A stretch of DNA of 61,081 nucleotides from Tepidicella xavieri (GTDB lineage Bacteria > Pseudomonadota > Gammaproteobacteria > Burkholderiales > Burkholderiaceae_C): contig NZ_SNYL01000015.1 in NCBI RefSeq assembly GCF_004363315.1, positions 1-61,081 of the forward strand. The letters are read 5' to 3'. The notes beneath the pieces are model-generated. The model was given only the letters and a program-made list of their open reading frames with translations. It did not search any database and was not told the origin of the DNA. Of the stretch, positions 40,125 to 47,323 are shown piece after piece; within the stretch, counting starts at the first letter, position 1; each line of letters begins with the position of its first letter. The position numbers were made by a program, and so were the translations under genes.

Positions 40125-40957
40125 CAGGCCCCCAGGAAGTGCTTGCGGTAACGGGGCGGCAGGTCGGCCAGGCGCATCATCATGGGCAAGTCGGCGGCGT
40201 TGAAGTCCGGGTCCCAGGCGGGGGGGCCCAGCACTTTGGCGCCGAGGCGCAGGTAGCCTTTGATGAGCGCCGGCGGCTCGATGGGCAGGGAGTCGTCGAG
40301 CTGCTCGACCGGCAGCGGCAGGCGCGGGCGCACGTGGTATTCGATCGAGGCCAGGTGCTGCTCGCGGACTTGGCGCCAGATGCTGGCGGCGGCGTGGCCG
40401 TCGGTGATCACGCCTTGGCTGCCCTGGTGTTGCATGGGGATGCTGGCGCAGCCGATCATGGTGTCGAGCCGGTTGCGGGCCATGAATTCGGCCAGGGCGC
40501 CCCACAGGGCGAGGATGACGCCGCCGTGGCGGTGCTCGGGGTGCACGCAGCTGCGGCCAAGCTCGACCATCTGCTCGCGCAGGAAGCGCAGCCGGGTGAG
40601 GTCGAATTCGGTGTCGCTGTAAAAGCCGCCGACGCGCTTGGCCTGGGCCGGGGTCAGCACCCGGTAGGTGCCAACGACGGCCTGGGTGGCGGCATCGCGC
40701 ACCAGCAGGTGTTCGCAGTAGTCGTCGAACAGGTCGATGTCGTGGCCGGGCAGGGTTTGGGGCAGGCGGGCACCCATTTCCCCGGCGAACACCGCAAAGC
40801 GCAGGCGCTGCGCCTCGCGCACTTCGTCGAGGTGGCGCGCCCAGACCACCTGGAGCTCGCCGCGAGCAGCGCGGGCTGCGCCGTGCGGGGTGGGGCAGGC
40901 GTGCCCCAACGCCGGGGCGGCGGGGCGGATGTGATCGAGGACGGACAGGTCGCTCAT
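40124..40957 (-). CDS. olsB: L-ornithine N-alpha-acyltransferase (OlsB-type GNAT)
   Basis: A 277-residue hemolysin-like acyltransferase transferring a 3-hydroxyacyl group from ACP to ornithine, the first step of ornithine-lipid synthesis. The family segments are AQRLRFAVFAGEMGARLP, DIDLFDDYCEHLLVRD, VGTYRVLTP, ELGRSCVHPEHRHGGVILALWGALAEFM and MIGCASIPMQ. An N-terminal ~35-residue extension precedes the core. A three-unit Pho-box array lies 50-80 bp upstream on the right strand. Stop and next start overlap (TGATG) with the metallophosphoesterase. OlsA, which adds the second acyl chain, is not in the window, so a separate acyltransferase must finish the lipid. Confidence 0.86.
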   Translation of the reverse strand: MSDLSVLDHIRPAAPALGHACPTPHGAARAARGELQVVWARHLDEVREAQRLRFAVFAGEMGARLPQTLPGHDIDLFDDYCEHLLVRDAATQAVVGTYRVLTPAQAKRVGGFYSDTEFDLTRLRFLREQMVELGRSCVHPEHRHGGVILALWGALAEFMARNRLDTMIGCASIPMQHQGSQGVITDGHAAASIWRQVREQHLASIEYHVRPRLPLPVEQLDDSLPIEPPALIKGYLRLGAKVLGPPAWDPDFNAADLPMMMRLADLPPRYRKHFLGA

Positions 40958-41008
40958 GCGGGGCTCCTAGTGTTGCTCCCGATTCTTCAAACGCTGTGTG
41001 TCGCCAGC

Positions 41009-41037
41009 ATGGCGGTTTCGTGAAACCGGCATGACAA
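41009..41037 (-). promoter_or_regulatory. Candidate PhoB box array before olsB
   Basis: Minus-strand units with 11-bp period: TTGTCAT (41037-41031, 6/7), GTTTCAC (41026-41020, 5/7) and CCGCCAT (41015-41009, 5/7), spacers of 4 bp. No good -10 is visible. Part of it also forms a 7-2-7 inverted repeat (CGGTTTC / GAAACCG, 41013-41028), so another regulator cannot be excluded. Confidence 0.5.
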
Positions 41038-41051
41038 GCCGCGCCGGCGCC

Positions 41052-41091
41052 CGGTCACGCGACTGTCACCGTCCTGCCATGGTCATGCCAT
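41052..41091 (+). promoter_or_regulatory. Four-unit PhoB box array before ugd
   Basis: Plus-strand units at an exact 11-bp period: CGGTCAC (41052, 6/7), CTGTCAC (41063, 7/7), CTGCCAT (41074, 6/7) and ATGCCAT (41085, 5/7), each followed by a 4-bp spacer. CAGCAT (41102-41107), a weak -10, begins 10 bp after the last unit. Four phased units make chance unlikely. It lies 15 bp from the opposite-strand olsB array, so one region may control both genes. Confidence 0.72.
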
Positions 41092-41140
41092 CTGTGGCCC
41101 GCAGCATCCATGGCAGCCGAGACGAAACAAGGAGCGGATC

Positions 41141-42574
41141 ATGAACGTGACGGTGGTGGGCGCAGGCTATGTGGGGCTGGTGACGGCGGCTTGCCTGGCC
41201 GAACTGGGGCAGCGCGTGGTGTGCGTGGACCATGACCAGGCGCGCGTGGTGCTGCTGCAGGCCGGCGGGGTGCCGATTTACGAGCCCGGTCTGGACGAGC
41301 TGGTGCAGCGCAATCAGCAGGCGGGCCGGCTGCGCTTTACCACGTCGATGGCGCTGGGCGTCGAGCATGCGGAGGTGTTGTTCATTGCCGTGGGCACGCC
41401 GCCGCAGGAGGACGGATCGGCCGATTTGCAGCATGTGCTGGCTGTGGCGCGGCAGGTGGGGCGCCTGCTCACCCACGATCTGGTGGTGGTCAACAAGTCC
41501 ACGGTGCCGGTGGGCACGGGCGAAGCGGTGCAACGCGTCATCGACGAGGCGTTGCGGGTGCGTGGCTGCCAGGGCTTGGCGTGCGCCGTCGTCTCCAACC
41601 CCGAATTCCTGAAAGAAGGCGCGGCGATCGAGGACTTCATGCGGCCGGATCGCATCGTCATCGGCGTGCCGCCGGGGCCGGCTGGCGCGCGGGCGCGTGA
41701 ATGCCTGAGCCAGCTCTATGCCCCGTTCAACCGGCACCATGAACGCACGGTGTGGATGGATGTGCCCAGCGCCGAGCTCACCAAGTACGCTGCCAACGCC
41801 ATGCTGGCCACACGCATTTCCTTCATGAACGAGATGGCTCTGCTGGCCGACCGTGTCGGGGCCGACATCGATGCCGTGCGCCGCGGCATTGGCGCGGACC
41901 AGCGCATCGGGCACAGCTTTCTGTATGCCGGCACGGGCTACGGGGGCAGCTGTTTCCCCAAAGACACCCGCGCCCTGATGCACACCGCCGCGGCGCACGG
42001 CAGCCCGATGCGGGTGGTCAGCGCGGTGGAGGCGGTCAACCGGATGCAGAAGCGCCACCTGGTGGGCATGGTCACCCAGCTCATGGGCGAGGACCTCAGC
42101 GGCCGCCGGCTGGCGGTATGGGGCCTGTCGTTCAAGCCCAACACCAACGACATGCGGGAGGCGCCGAGCCGGGTGGTCATCCAGGCGCTGCTGGCGCGTG
42201 GCGCCACGGTGCTGGCCCATGACCCGGTGGCCGGCAGCGAGGCCCGCCGCGTGCTGACCGAGGACATGGCGGCCCAGCCCGGCCTGCTGCAACGGCTGCA
42301 TCTGGAGGAGTCGCCCGAAGCGGTGCTGCTCGATGCCGACGCATTGCTCGTGCTCACCGAGTGGAAGTGCTTTCACAGCCCTGACTTTGCCCGCCTGCGC
42401 GACTTGATGCGCGAGCCGCTGATCCTCGATGGCCGCAATCTCTACGATCCGGCCTTGCTGCAAGCGCTGGGCATCGCCTACCTGGGCATCGGGCGGCGCA
42501 ATGCGCTGGGCGTGGCGCGTCTGGCGCTCACAGCCCCGATGCAGGCTGCCGCCAAGGCGCTTCGCGCGGCCTGA
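41141..42574 (+). CDS. ugd: UDP-glucose 6-dehydrogenase
   Basis: A 477-residue NAD-dependent enzyme oxidising UDP-glucose to UDP-glucuronate. It has the N-terminal Rossmann GAGYVGLVTAACLAELG (near residue 7), KSTVPVGTG, SNPEFLKEGAAIEDF, ELTKYAANAMLATRISFMNE, and the catalytic cysteine in YGGSCFPKD (about residue 270). AAGGAG precedes ATG 41141. Its UDP-glucuronate can feed glycolipid (glucuronosyl-diacylglycerol) or capsule synthesis; the convergent glycosyltransferase and the Pho box favour the lipid. Its 3' end overlaps that gene by 47 bp. Confidence 0.95.
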   Translation: MNVTVVGAGYVGLVTAACLAELGQRVVCVDHDQARVVLLQAGGVPIYEPGLDELVQRNQQAGRLRFTTSMALGVEHAEVLFIAVGTPPQEDGSADLQHVLAVARQVGRLLTHDLVVVNKSTVPVGTGEAVQRVIDEALRVRGCQGLACAVVSNPEFLKEGAAIEDFMRPDRIVIGVPPGPAGARARECLSQLYAPFNRHHERTVWMDVPSAELTKYAANAMLATRISFMNEMALLADRVGADIDAVRRGIGADQRIGHSFLYAGTGYGGSCFPKDTRALMHTAAAHGSPMRVVSAVEAVNRMQKRHLVGMVTQLMGEDLSGRRLAVWGLSFKPNTNDMREAPSRVVIQALLARGATVLAHDPVAGSEARRVLTEDMAAQPGLLQRLHLEESPEAVLLDADALLVLTEWKCFHSPDFARLRDLMREPLILDGRNLYDPALLQALGIAYLGIGRRNALGVARLALTAPMQAAAKALRAA

Positions 42575-43784
42575 TGCCAGCGCGGCCGGCGGCGTGGGCT
42601 TGCAGCAGCCGCAGCCAGACGGCTTCCACCTGGGCCACGATCTGCGCCCAGTCCAGGGTCTGGATGGACGCGCGCGCGCCTTGGCGCAACGTTCGGACCA
42701 GGGCGGGTTGGGCCGCCAAGTCCTGGGCGCGGCGCACGAAGGCGTCGGCATCCCCCACGGGGGCCAGCAGGCCGTTGTGTCCGTGGCGGATCAGCTCGGC
42801 CGCGGCCGCGCAGTCGAAGGCCAGCACCGCCAGCCCGCTGGCCAGCGCTTCCGGGGTGACGTTGCCATACGTTTCGGTGAGGCTGGGAAAGAGGAACACG
42901 TCGGCGCTGGCGTAGTGCGTGGCCAGATCGGCATCGCGCCGGGCGCCCACCAGCAGCGCCTGTGGGCACATGGCCTGCAGCGCCTCGCGTTCGGGGCCGT
43001 CGCCCACCACCACCAGCTTCACCCGGGGATTGACCTGCCGCATGCCCTCAAAGGCGCGCACCAGCAGGCCGAGGTTTTTTTCTGCGGCCAGCCGCCCCAC
43101 CGACAGCACCACGCAATCGTCGGGCGTTGCGCCCCAGCTGGCGCGTAGCGCTTCGCTGCGGTGGCCGGGGTGAAAGCGTTGCGTGTCCACCCCGCGGGCC
43201 ACCACCAGCAGCCGCTCGAAGCCCATGGCGGCCAGTTCGGCTTGCAGCTCCGGGGTGGGCACCATGGTGCAGTGGGCGCTGTTGTGGAATTTGCGCAGAT
43301 AGGCCGCGATCGGCTTGCTCAGCCAGGCCGCGCCGTAGTGGCGGCTGTAGGCGTGGAAGTTGGTGCGGAAGTCGCTGCTGATGGGCAGCTTGAGCTTGCG
43401 CGCCGCCTGCAGCGCCGACCAGCCCAGCGGCCCTTCGGTGGCGATGTGCACCACATCGGGCCGGTGCAGCGACCATATCTGCAGCAGCGTTTTCTTGGCC
43501 GGCAGGCCCATGCGCAGGTGCGGGTAGCGGGGAATGGGCAGGCCGCGCAGCAGCACCTGCTCGAAGCCGGGCTCCGGCCCCGGCCGGTCGCCTGCCGCCT
43601 GCCGCGGGCGGATCACCTGCAGCTCGTGATTGCGGGCCTGCAGCCCCCGCACCAGCCGCTCGACCGTCAGCGCCACGCCATTGACTTCGGGCGGGAAGGT
43701 TTCGGTGACCACCGCGATGCGCAGCGAACGCTGCGAGGGCGGGTAGGTCTCGATATGGAGCGGGGGTTGGGCAGGGGCGTTCAT
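42528..43784 (-). CDS. GT4-family glycosyltransferase, likely glycolipid synthase
   Basis: A 418-residue GT-B glycosyltransferase. Near the N-terminus is the glycine-rich acceptor-side segment RIAVVTETFPPEVNGVALTVERLVRGL, followed by DFRTNFHAYSRHYG. The C-terminal donor half has LSVGRLAAEKNLGLLVRAF and the E-x7-E nucleotide-sugar motif in FPSLTETYGNVTPEALASGL. This pattern is shared with diacylglycerol and phosphatidylinositol glycosyltransferases (MgtA/Agt/PimB-like). With ugd next door and Pho control, a glucuronosyl- or glucosyl-diacylglycerol synthase is the likely role (inference). ATG 43784 is chosen over 43808 because the Pho box covers 43807-43824; the predicted transcript start falls on it. 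Confidence 0.83.
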   Translation of the reverse strand: MNAPAQPPLHIETYPPSQRSLRIAVVTETFPPEVNGVALTVERLVRGLQARNHELQVIRPRQAAGDRPGPEPGFEQVLLRGLPIPRYPHLRMGLPAKKTLLQIWSLHRPDVVHIATEGPLGWSALQAARKLKLPISSDFRTNFHAYSRHYGAAWLSKPIAAYLRKFHNSAHCTMVPTPELQAELAAMGFERLLVVARGVDTQRFHPGHRSEALRASWGATPDDCVVLSVGRLAAEKNLGLLVRAFEGMRQVNPRVKLVVVGDGPEREALQAMCPQALLVGARRDADLATHYASADVFLFPSLTETYGNVTPEALASGLAVLAFDCAAAAELIRHGHNGLLAPVGDADAFVRRAQDLAAQPALVRTLRQGARASIQTLDWAQIVAQVEAVWLRLLQAHAAGRAGIRPREAPWRQPASGL

Positions 43785-43790
43785 GCCGGC

Positions 43791-43824
43791 ATCGTCGGCG
43801 GGCTTCATAACAGCCGTGTGACAG
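43791..43824 (-). promoter_or_regulatory. Pho-box promoter for the glycosyltransferase gene
   Basis: Minus strand CTGTCAC-ACGG-CTGTTAT (43824-43807): 7/7 and 6/7 matches. GACGAT (43796-43791), a -10-like hexamer (3/6), begins 10 bp after the box. A weaker unit, GCGACAC, precedes it by 11 bp. Predicted start of transcription is close to 43784. Confidence 0.7.
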
Positions 43825-43877
43825 GGTGGTGTCGCGCCGACGCGCGGCGATGCGTCAGCGCCGTGACGCCGCCCGTC

Positions 43878-43911
43878 CTGTCACGCCGATTTCACATCGG
43901 CTGCGCACCAT
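43878..43911 (+). promoter_or_regulatory. Pho-box promoter for the Mpo1-like gene
   Basis: Plus strand CTGTCAC-GCCG-ATTTCAC (43878-43895): 7/7 and 5/7 matches. CACCAT (43906-43911), a weak -10, begins 10 bp later. Together with the minus-strand box 54 bp away it makes a divergent Pho-controlled intergenic region. Confidence 0.62.
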
Positions 43912-43965
43912 GCGGCCATGCCCTTCGTCTGGGGCATGCCCAACCATCTGCATGAGGAACGCGAC

Positions 43966-44568
43966 GTGAAAGACTTTCTCCAGGCCCTTCGGGTCCAGCG
44001 CTGGGACGACCACCGCTACTACCACCACAGCCGCATCAACCAGAGCCTGCACCTGCTCAGCGCCATCAGCTTTTTGGTGGCCTATGCCCTGCTGTTCAAG
44101 GATCCGGCCATGGCCGCGCTGATCGCGTGGCTGGTCTCCATGGTCAGCCGGCAGGCCGGGCACTTCTTTTTCGAGCCCAAGGGCTATGACCACATCAACC
44201 AGGTTACCCACGAATACAAGGAAGCGATCAAGGTGGGCTACAACCTGCAGCGCAAGGTGGTGTTGATGGCGATCTGGGCCTGCTCGCCCCTGTTGCTGGT
44301 GTGGCAGCCGGGCCTCTTTGGGCTGCTGGAGCCGCATGCCGACTGGCGCGGCTTCATCCACAACGTGGGCTGGATGTGGCTGTGGGTGGGGGTCGGCGGG
44401 CTGCTGTTCCGCATGGTGCAGTTGTTCGTGCAGCAAGGCGTACAGACCGGCCTGGTGTGGGTCACCAAGATCCTGACCGACCCGTTTCACGACATCATGC
44501 TCTACCACAAGGCCCCGTGGTACCTGCTGCGCGGGCAGATGATGGACCCCGGGCACCGCGCGCCCTAA
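43966..44568 (+). CDS. Mpo1/DUF962-like membrane protein of unknown function
   Basis: A 200-residue inner-membrane protein with about four to five helices. Histidines are placed as in the Mpo1/DUF962 dioxygenase-like family: HHSRINQSLHLLSAISFL near the N-terminus, and RQAGHFFFEPKGYDHINQVTHEYKEAIKVGYN after the second helix. In yeast Mpo1 such histidines bind iron for alpha-oxidation of hydroxy fatty acids; equivalence here is only a suggestion. GTG 43966 is preferred because GAGGA lies seven bases upstream; an ATG at 43918 would be a leaderless start from the Pho promoter and add 16 residues. Converges on the aminotransferase gene. The Pho box and lipid neighbours suggest a role in membrane lipid remodelling. 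Confidence 0.65.
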   Translation: MKDFLQALRVQRWDDHRYYHHSRINQSLHLLSAISFLVAYALLFKDPAMAALIAWLVSMVSRQAGHFFFEPKGYDHINQVTHEYKEAIKVGYNLQRKVVLMAIWACSPLLLVWQPGLFGLLEPHADWRGFIHNVGWMWLWVGVGGLLFRMVQLFVQQGVQTGLVWVTKILTDPFHDIMLYHKAPWYLLRGQMMDPGHRAP

Positions 44569-44628
44569 GGGCCTTTGGCTGGCGATGGCCACCCCGCTGG
44601 GGCGGCCGGGCCACCCAGCGCCCATGGC

Positions 44629-46335
44629 TCAGCCGCCCAGCCCCAGGCGCTGGCCGGTTTGCCGCCAGACTTGCTGGCGGATCTGCGCCCATTTGGCCCC
44701 CAGCAGTTCGCGCGCCATCTGGCGGCGGATGGCGCGGTGCGTCAGGCCAGGGTGGCGCCACCACCAGCCGTCGGCCTGCATCGCTTGGCCGGCGGCCACG
44801 AAGCGGCGGATCACCTCGTCCATCTCGGCATCGGTGACGTGCAGGCTGAAGATCAGCCGCCCCGTGCCGACCCAGCTCAGCGCGATGCCGTGCGCCCGCA
44901 GGTAGAACTGCAGCAGCCAGTGATAGCGTGAGGGCTGGGTGTAGTTGAGGGTCCAGATGGTGGACAGCGCCGCGGCCTCGATGGGCAGGCCCGCATCGCG
45001 CATGGCGCGGTTGAAGCGCTGCAGCCGTTCTTCCCACCGCTCGTCCAGCCCGTCGTACAGGGCCTGGATGTCGGCATCATCGAGCCGACGCAGGAAAGCG
45101 TTCATGGCGCCCATCACATAGGGGTGGGCGTTGAAGGTGCCGCGGGCGAAGCACAGGTCGGCTGGGCGGTCTTCGCGGAAGCGTTCCATCCACGCCCGGC
45201 GCCCGCACACCACGCCCACGGGCAGGCCGCCGCCCAGCGTCTTGCCGTAGCACACCAGGTCGGCTTGCACGCCGAAATAAGCCTGCGCGCCGCCTCGGGC
45301 GAGCCGAAAGCCGACGAACACCTCATCGAAGATCAGCGCGATGCCCCGCTCCGTGCAGACTTCGCGCAGCCGGCGCAGCCAGCGGGTGTAGGCGGCGCGG
45401 TCGAAGCCGGCGCTGCGACTGCCGTCCATCAGGGTGGAGTCGCCAGGGGCGTTGCGGTTGGGGTGCAGGGCCTGGATCGGGTTGATGAGCACGCAGGCCA
45501 CGTCGCGCCGGGTGCGCAGCACTTGCAGGCTGCGTTCGTCCATGTCGCGCAGGGTGTAGGTCTCGCGCGGGGGCAGGGGGTTGCCGGGGCCCGGCTGCAC
45601 GTCTTCCCACCAGCCGTGGTAAGCGCCCGTGAAACGCACCAGATGGCGCTTGCCGCTGTGGTAGCGCGCCAGCCGCACGGCCTGCATCACCGCTTCCGTG
45701 CCCGACATGTGAAAGCTCACGTCGTCCATGCCCGAAAGCGCCTTGAGCCGCGCCACGTTGTCGGCCACGCAAGGGTGGTAGCCGCCCAGCACCGGGCCGA
45801 GTGCCGCGCCCAGCGTCGCGCCTTCGGCCATGCAGGCTTTGTAGAAGTCCACGCCAAACACATTGACGCCGTAAGAGCCGGTGAGGTCCAGGTAGTCGTT
45901 GCCGTCGAGGTCGGTGAGGGTGATGCCTTGCGCCGAGGCCCAGAACGCGCCCATCGGCAAGTGCTCGCGCGCATAGGCGCTGAACGGCAAGGGCACGCGG
46001 TAGCGGCTGGTCAGGCGCATGTCGGGCAGGCCCTCGCGGGCCTGGTCGCCCAGCGCCAGGGTGTGGGGGGCGAGCGTGCGCAAAGTCTCAGAGAGGCGGG
46101 CAAACCCGGCCCGGCGCCGGGCCACCACGTCGGCCGGCGCGTCATCGGCGGCGAAAAAGCGTTCCTCGCCATGGTGCCAGGCAGGCATCCAGCGGGCCAC
46201 GCGCTTGGCCATGCGCGCATGGCCAGCCAGCGACCGGTGCTTGGCCCGCGAGAGCTGCAGCCGTCGCCGCAGGGCGGGCAGACCGGCAATGGCAGCGGCC
46301 AGGGCGCTGGCGGTCATCACGAGTTCGGCAGGCAT
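44629..46335 (-). CDS. Class-III aminotransferase (glutamate-1-semialdehyde aminomutase-like), unknown substrate
   Basis: A 568-residue PLP enzyme of the GSA-aminomutase/class III fold. From residue ~105: YLDLTGSYGVNVFG, SFHMSGTEAVMQAVRLAR (phosphate loop), FTGAYHGWWED, LIFDEVFVGFRLARGGAQ (Asp binding the PLP nitrogen) and CYGKTLGGGLPVG with the Schiff-base lysine. An N-terminal ~105-residue extension, starting with a hydrophobic segment (VMTASALAAAIAGLPAL), and a ~50-residue C-terminal tail make it longer than HemL (~430), and it lacks the context of tetrapyrrole synthesis. AAAGG lies eight bases before ATG 46335. A three-unit Pho array is just upstream. It may make an amino-headed lipid or its precursor (inference). 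Confidence 0.82.
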   Translation of the reverse strand: MPAELVMTASALAAAIAGLPALRRRLQLSRAKHRSLAGHARMAKRVARWMPAWHHGEERFFAADDAPADVVARRRAGFARLSETLRTLAPHTLALGDQAREGLPDMRLTSRYRVPLPFSAYAREHLPMGAFWASAQGITLTDLDGNDYLDLTGSYGVNVFGVDFYKACMAEGATLGAALGPVLGGYHPCVADNVARLKALSGMDDVSFHMSGTEAVMQAVRLARYHSGKRHLVRFTGAYHGWWEDVQPGPGNPLPPRETYTLRDMDERSLQVLRTRRDVACVLINPIQALHPNRNAPGDSTLMDGSRSAGFDRAAYTRWLRRLREVCTERGIALIFDEVFVGFRLARGGAQAYFGVQADLVCYGKTLGGGLPVGVVCGRRAWMERFREDRPADLCFARGTFNAHPYVMGAMNAFLRRLDDADIQALYDGLDERWEERLQRFNRAMRDAGLPIEAAALSTIWTLNYTQPSRYHWLLQFYLRAHGIALSWVGTGRLIFSLHVTDAEMDEVIRRFVAAGQAMQADGWWWRHPGLTHRAIRRQMARELLGAKWAQIRQQVWRQTGQRLGLGG

Positions 46336-46359
46336 GTCATCAACCTTTCAAAAGCGGGT

Positions 46360-46388
46360 GTGACAGTTGTATGCCGGCCATTTGACAG
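46360..46388 (-). promoter_or_regulatory. Three-unit PhoB box array before the aminotransferase gene
   Basis: Minus-strand units with 11-bp period: CTGTCAA (46388-46382, 6/7), CCGGCAT (46377-46371, 5/7) and CTGTCAC (46366-46360, 7/7), spacers ATGG and ACAA. The following hexamer (GAAAGG) is a poor -10. A weaker plus-strand pair, ATGTCAT-CAAC-CTTTCAA (46334-46351), points at psd and may be chance. Confidence 0.66.
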
Positions 46389-46392
46389 CGCC

Positions 46393-47292
46393 ATGAAACC
46401 CCAGACCCTGCGTGACCGCCTCCTGCTGCAGGAGGACCTCAACTTCCTGCTGACCAACCGCGTGCCGCGCATCGCGCTGACGCGCTTCATGGGCTGGTAC
46501 AGCCGCATCCGCAGCCCCGGGCTGACCCGCTTTTCCATCGCGGTGTGGCGGCTGTTCACCGAGTTGGACTTGAGCGACGCCAAGCAGCAGCGCTTTGCCA
46601 GCCTGCACGAATGCTTCACGCGCGAGCTGCGCCCAGGCGCGCGGCCGTTCGATGCGCGTGCCGATGTCATCGCCAGCCCCAGCGACGCCATCGTCGGGGC
46701 GCACGGAACCGTGGCCCAGGGCCAGGTGTTGCAGGCCAAGGGCTTTCCTTACACGCTGCTCGATCTGCTGGGCTCGCCGGGCTTGGCGCAGGCCCACGAA
46801 GGCTGCCGCTACGTCACGCTGCGGCTGACGTCGAGCATGTATCACCGCTTCCACGCGCCGCACGATCTGCGCATCGACCGCGTCACCTACATCAGCGGCG
46901 ATACGTGGAACGTCAACCCCATCGCGCTGCAGCGCGTGGAACGGCTGTTTTGCAAGAACGAGCGTGCGGTCGTCGAGTGTCGCCTGCAGGCCGACGGCGC
47001 GCGCCTGACGCTGGTGCCCGTGGCCGCCATCCTGGTGGCCAGCATCCGGCTGCATTGCTTGCCGCAGCGCCTGCACCTGCGCTACCGGGGCCCCAACGTC
47101 ATCGACTGCCAGGCCCAGGCGGCCAAGGGCGATGAGCTCGGCTGGTTCGAGCACGGCTCCACCATCATCGTGTTGGCGCCGCCCGATGCCCGGCTGGCAG
47201 CGGGCGTGGACACGGGCAGCCGGCTCAAGGCGGGGCAGGCATTGTTCGAGCGGCTGCCAGCCTGTCACGAAACGGTCACGCGCCCGTCATAG
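46393..47292 (+). CDS. psd: Phosphatidylserine decarboxylase-type protein
   Basis: A 299-residue pyruvoyl enzyme making phosphatidylethanolamine from phosphatidylserine. The self-cleavage triad is HGST in WFEHGSTIIVLAP (usually LGST), about residue 260, leaving the short alpha chain. Upstream are the family segments RELRPGARPFD, VASPSDAIVGAHG, LRLTSSMYHRFHAP (with the conserved histidine) and NVNPIAL. The G-S-T serine that becomes pyruvoyl is present. ATG 46393 has no clear ribosome site. It is divergent from the aminotransferase gene. Its last codons hold the Pho box of ppk2. A second psd elsewhere is likely, as housekeeping psd usually sits near pssA. Confidence 0.85.
   Translation: MKPQTLRDRLLLQEDLNFLLTNRVPRIALTRFMGWYSRIRSPGLTRFSIAVWRLFTELDLSDAKQQRFASLHECFTRELRPGARPFDARADVIASPSDAIVGAHGTVAQGQVLQAKGFPYTLLDLLGSPGLAQAHEGCRYVTLRLTSSMYHRFHAPHDLRIDRVTYISGDTWNVNPIALQRVERLFCKNERAVVECRLQADGARLTLVPVAAILVASIRLHCLPQRLHLRYRGPNVIDCQAQAAKGDELGWFEHGSTIIVLAPPDARLAAGVDTGSRLKAGQALFERLPACHETVTRPS
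47262..47290 (+). promoter_or_regulatory. Three-unit PhoB box array before ppk2, inside the psd 3' end
   Basis: Plus-strand units at 11-bp period: CTGTCAC (47262, 7/7), CGGTCAC (47273, 6/7) and CCGTCAT (47284, 6/7), spacers GAAA and GCGC. It overlaps the last codons of psd and ends two bases before the end of its stop codon, giving ppk2 (47324) its own promoter. A weak TAGCCT at 47290 lies 10 bp after the second unit. Confidence 0.72.
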
Positions 47293-47323
47293 CCTGAAGC
47301 CTCCTCACACTGCCCACGCATTC

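Noticed and set aside
41013-41028. CGGTTTC/GAAACCG inverted repeat as a separate operator
   Set aside because: It lies within the olsB Pho-like array and could be chance; mentioned there, not called separately.
45124-46392. Long in-frame extension upstream of psd
   Set aside because: It lies antisense to the aminotransferase gene and lacks Psd homology; the family N-terminus begins at 46393.
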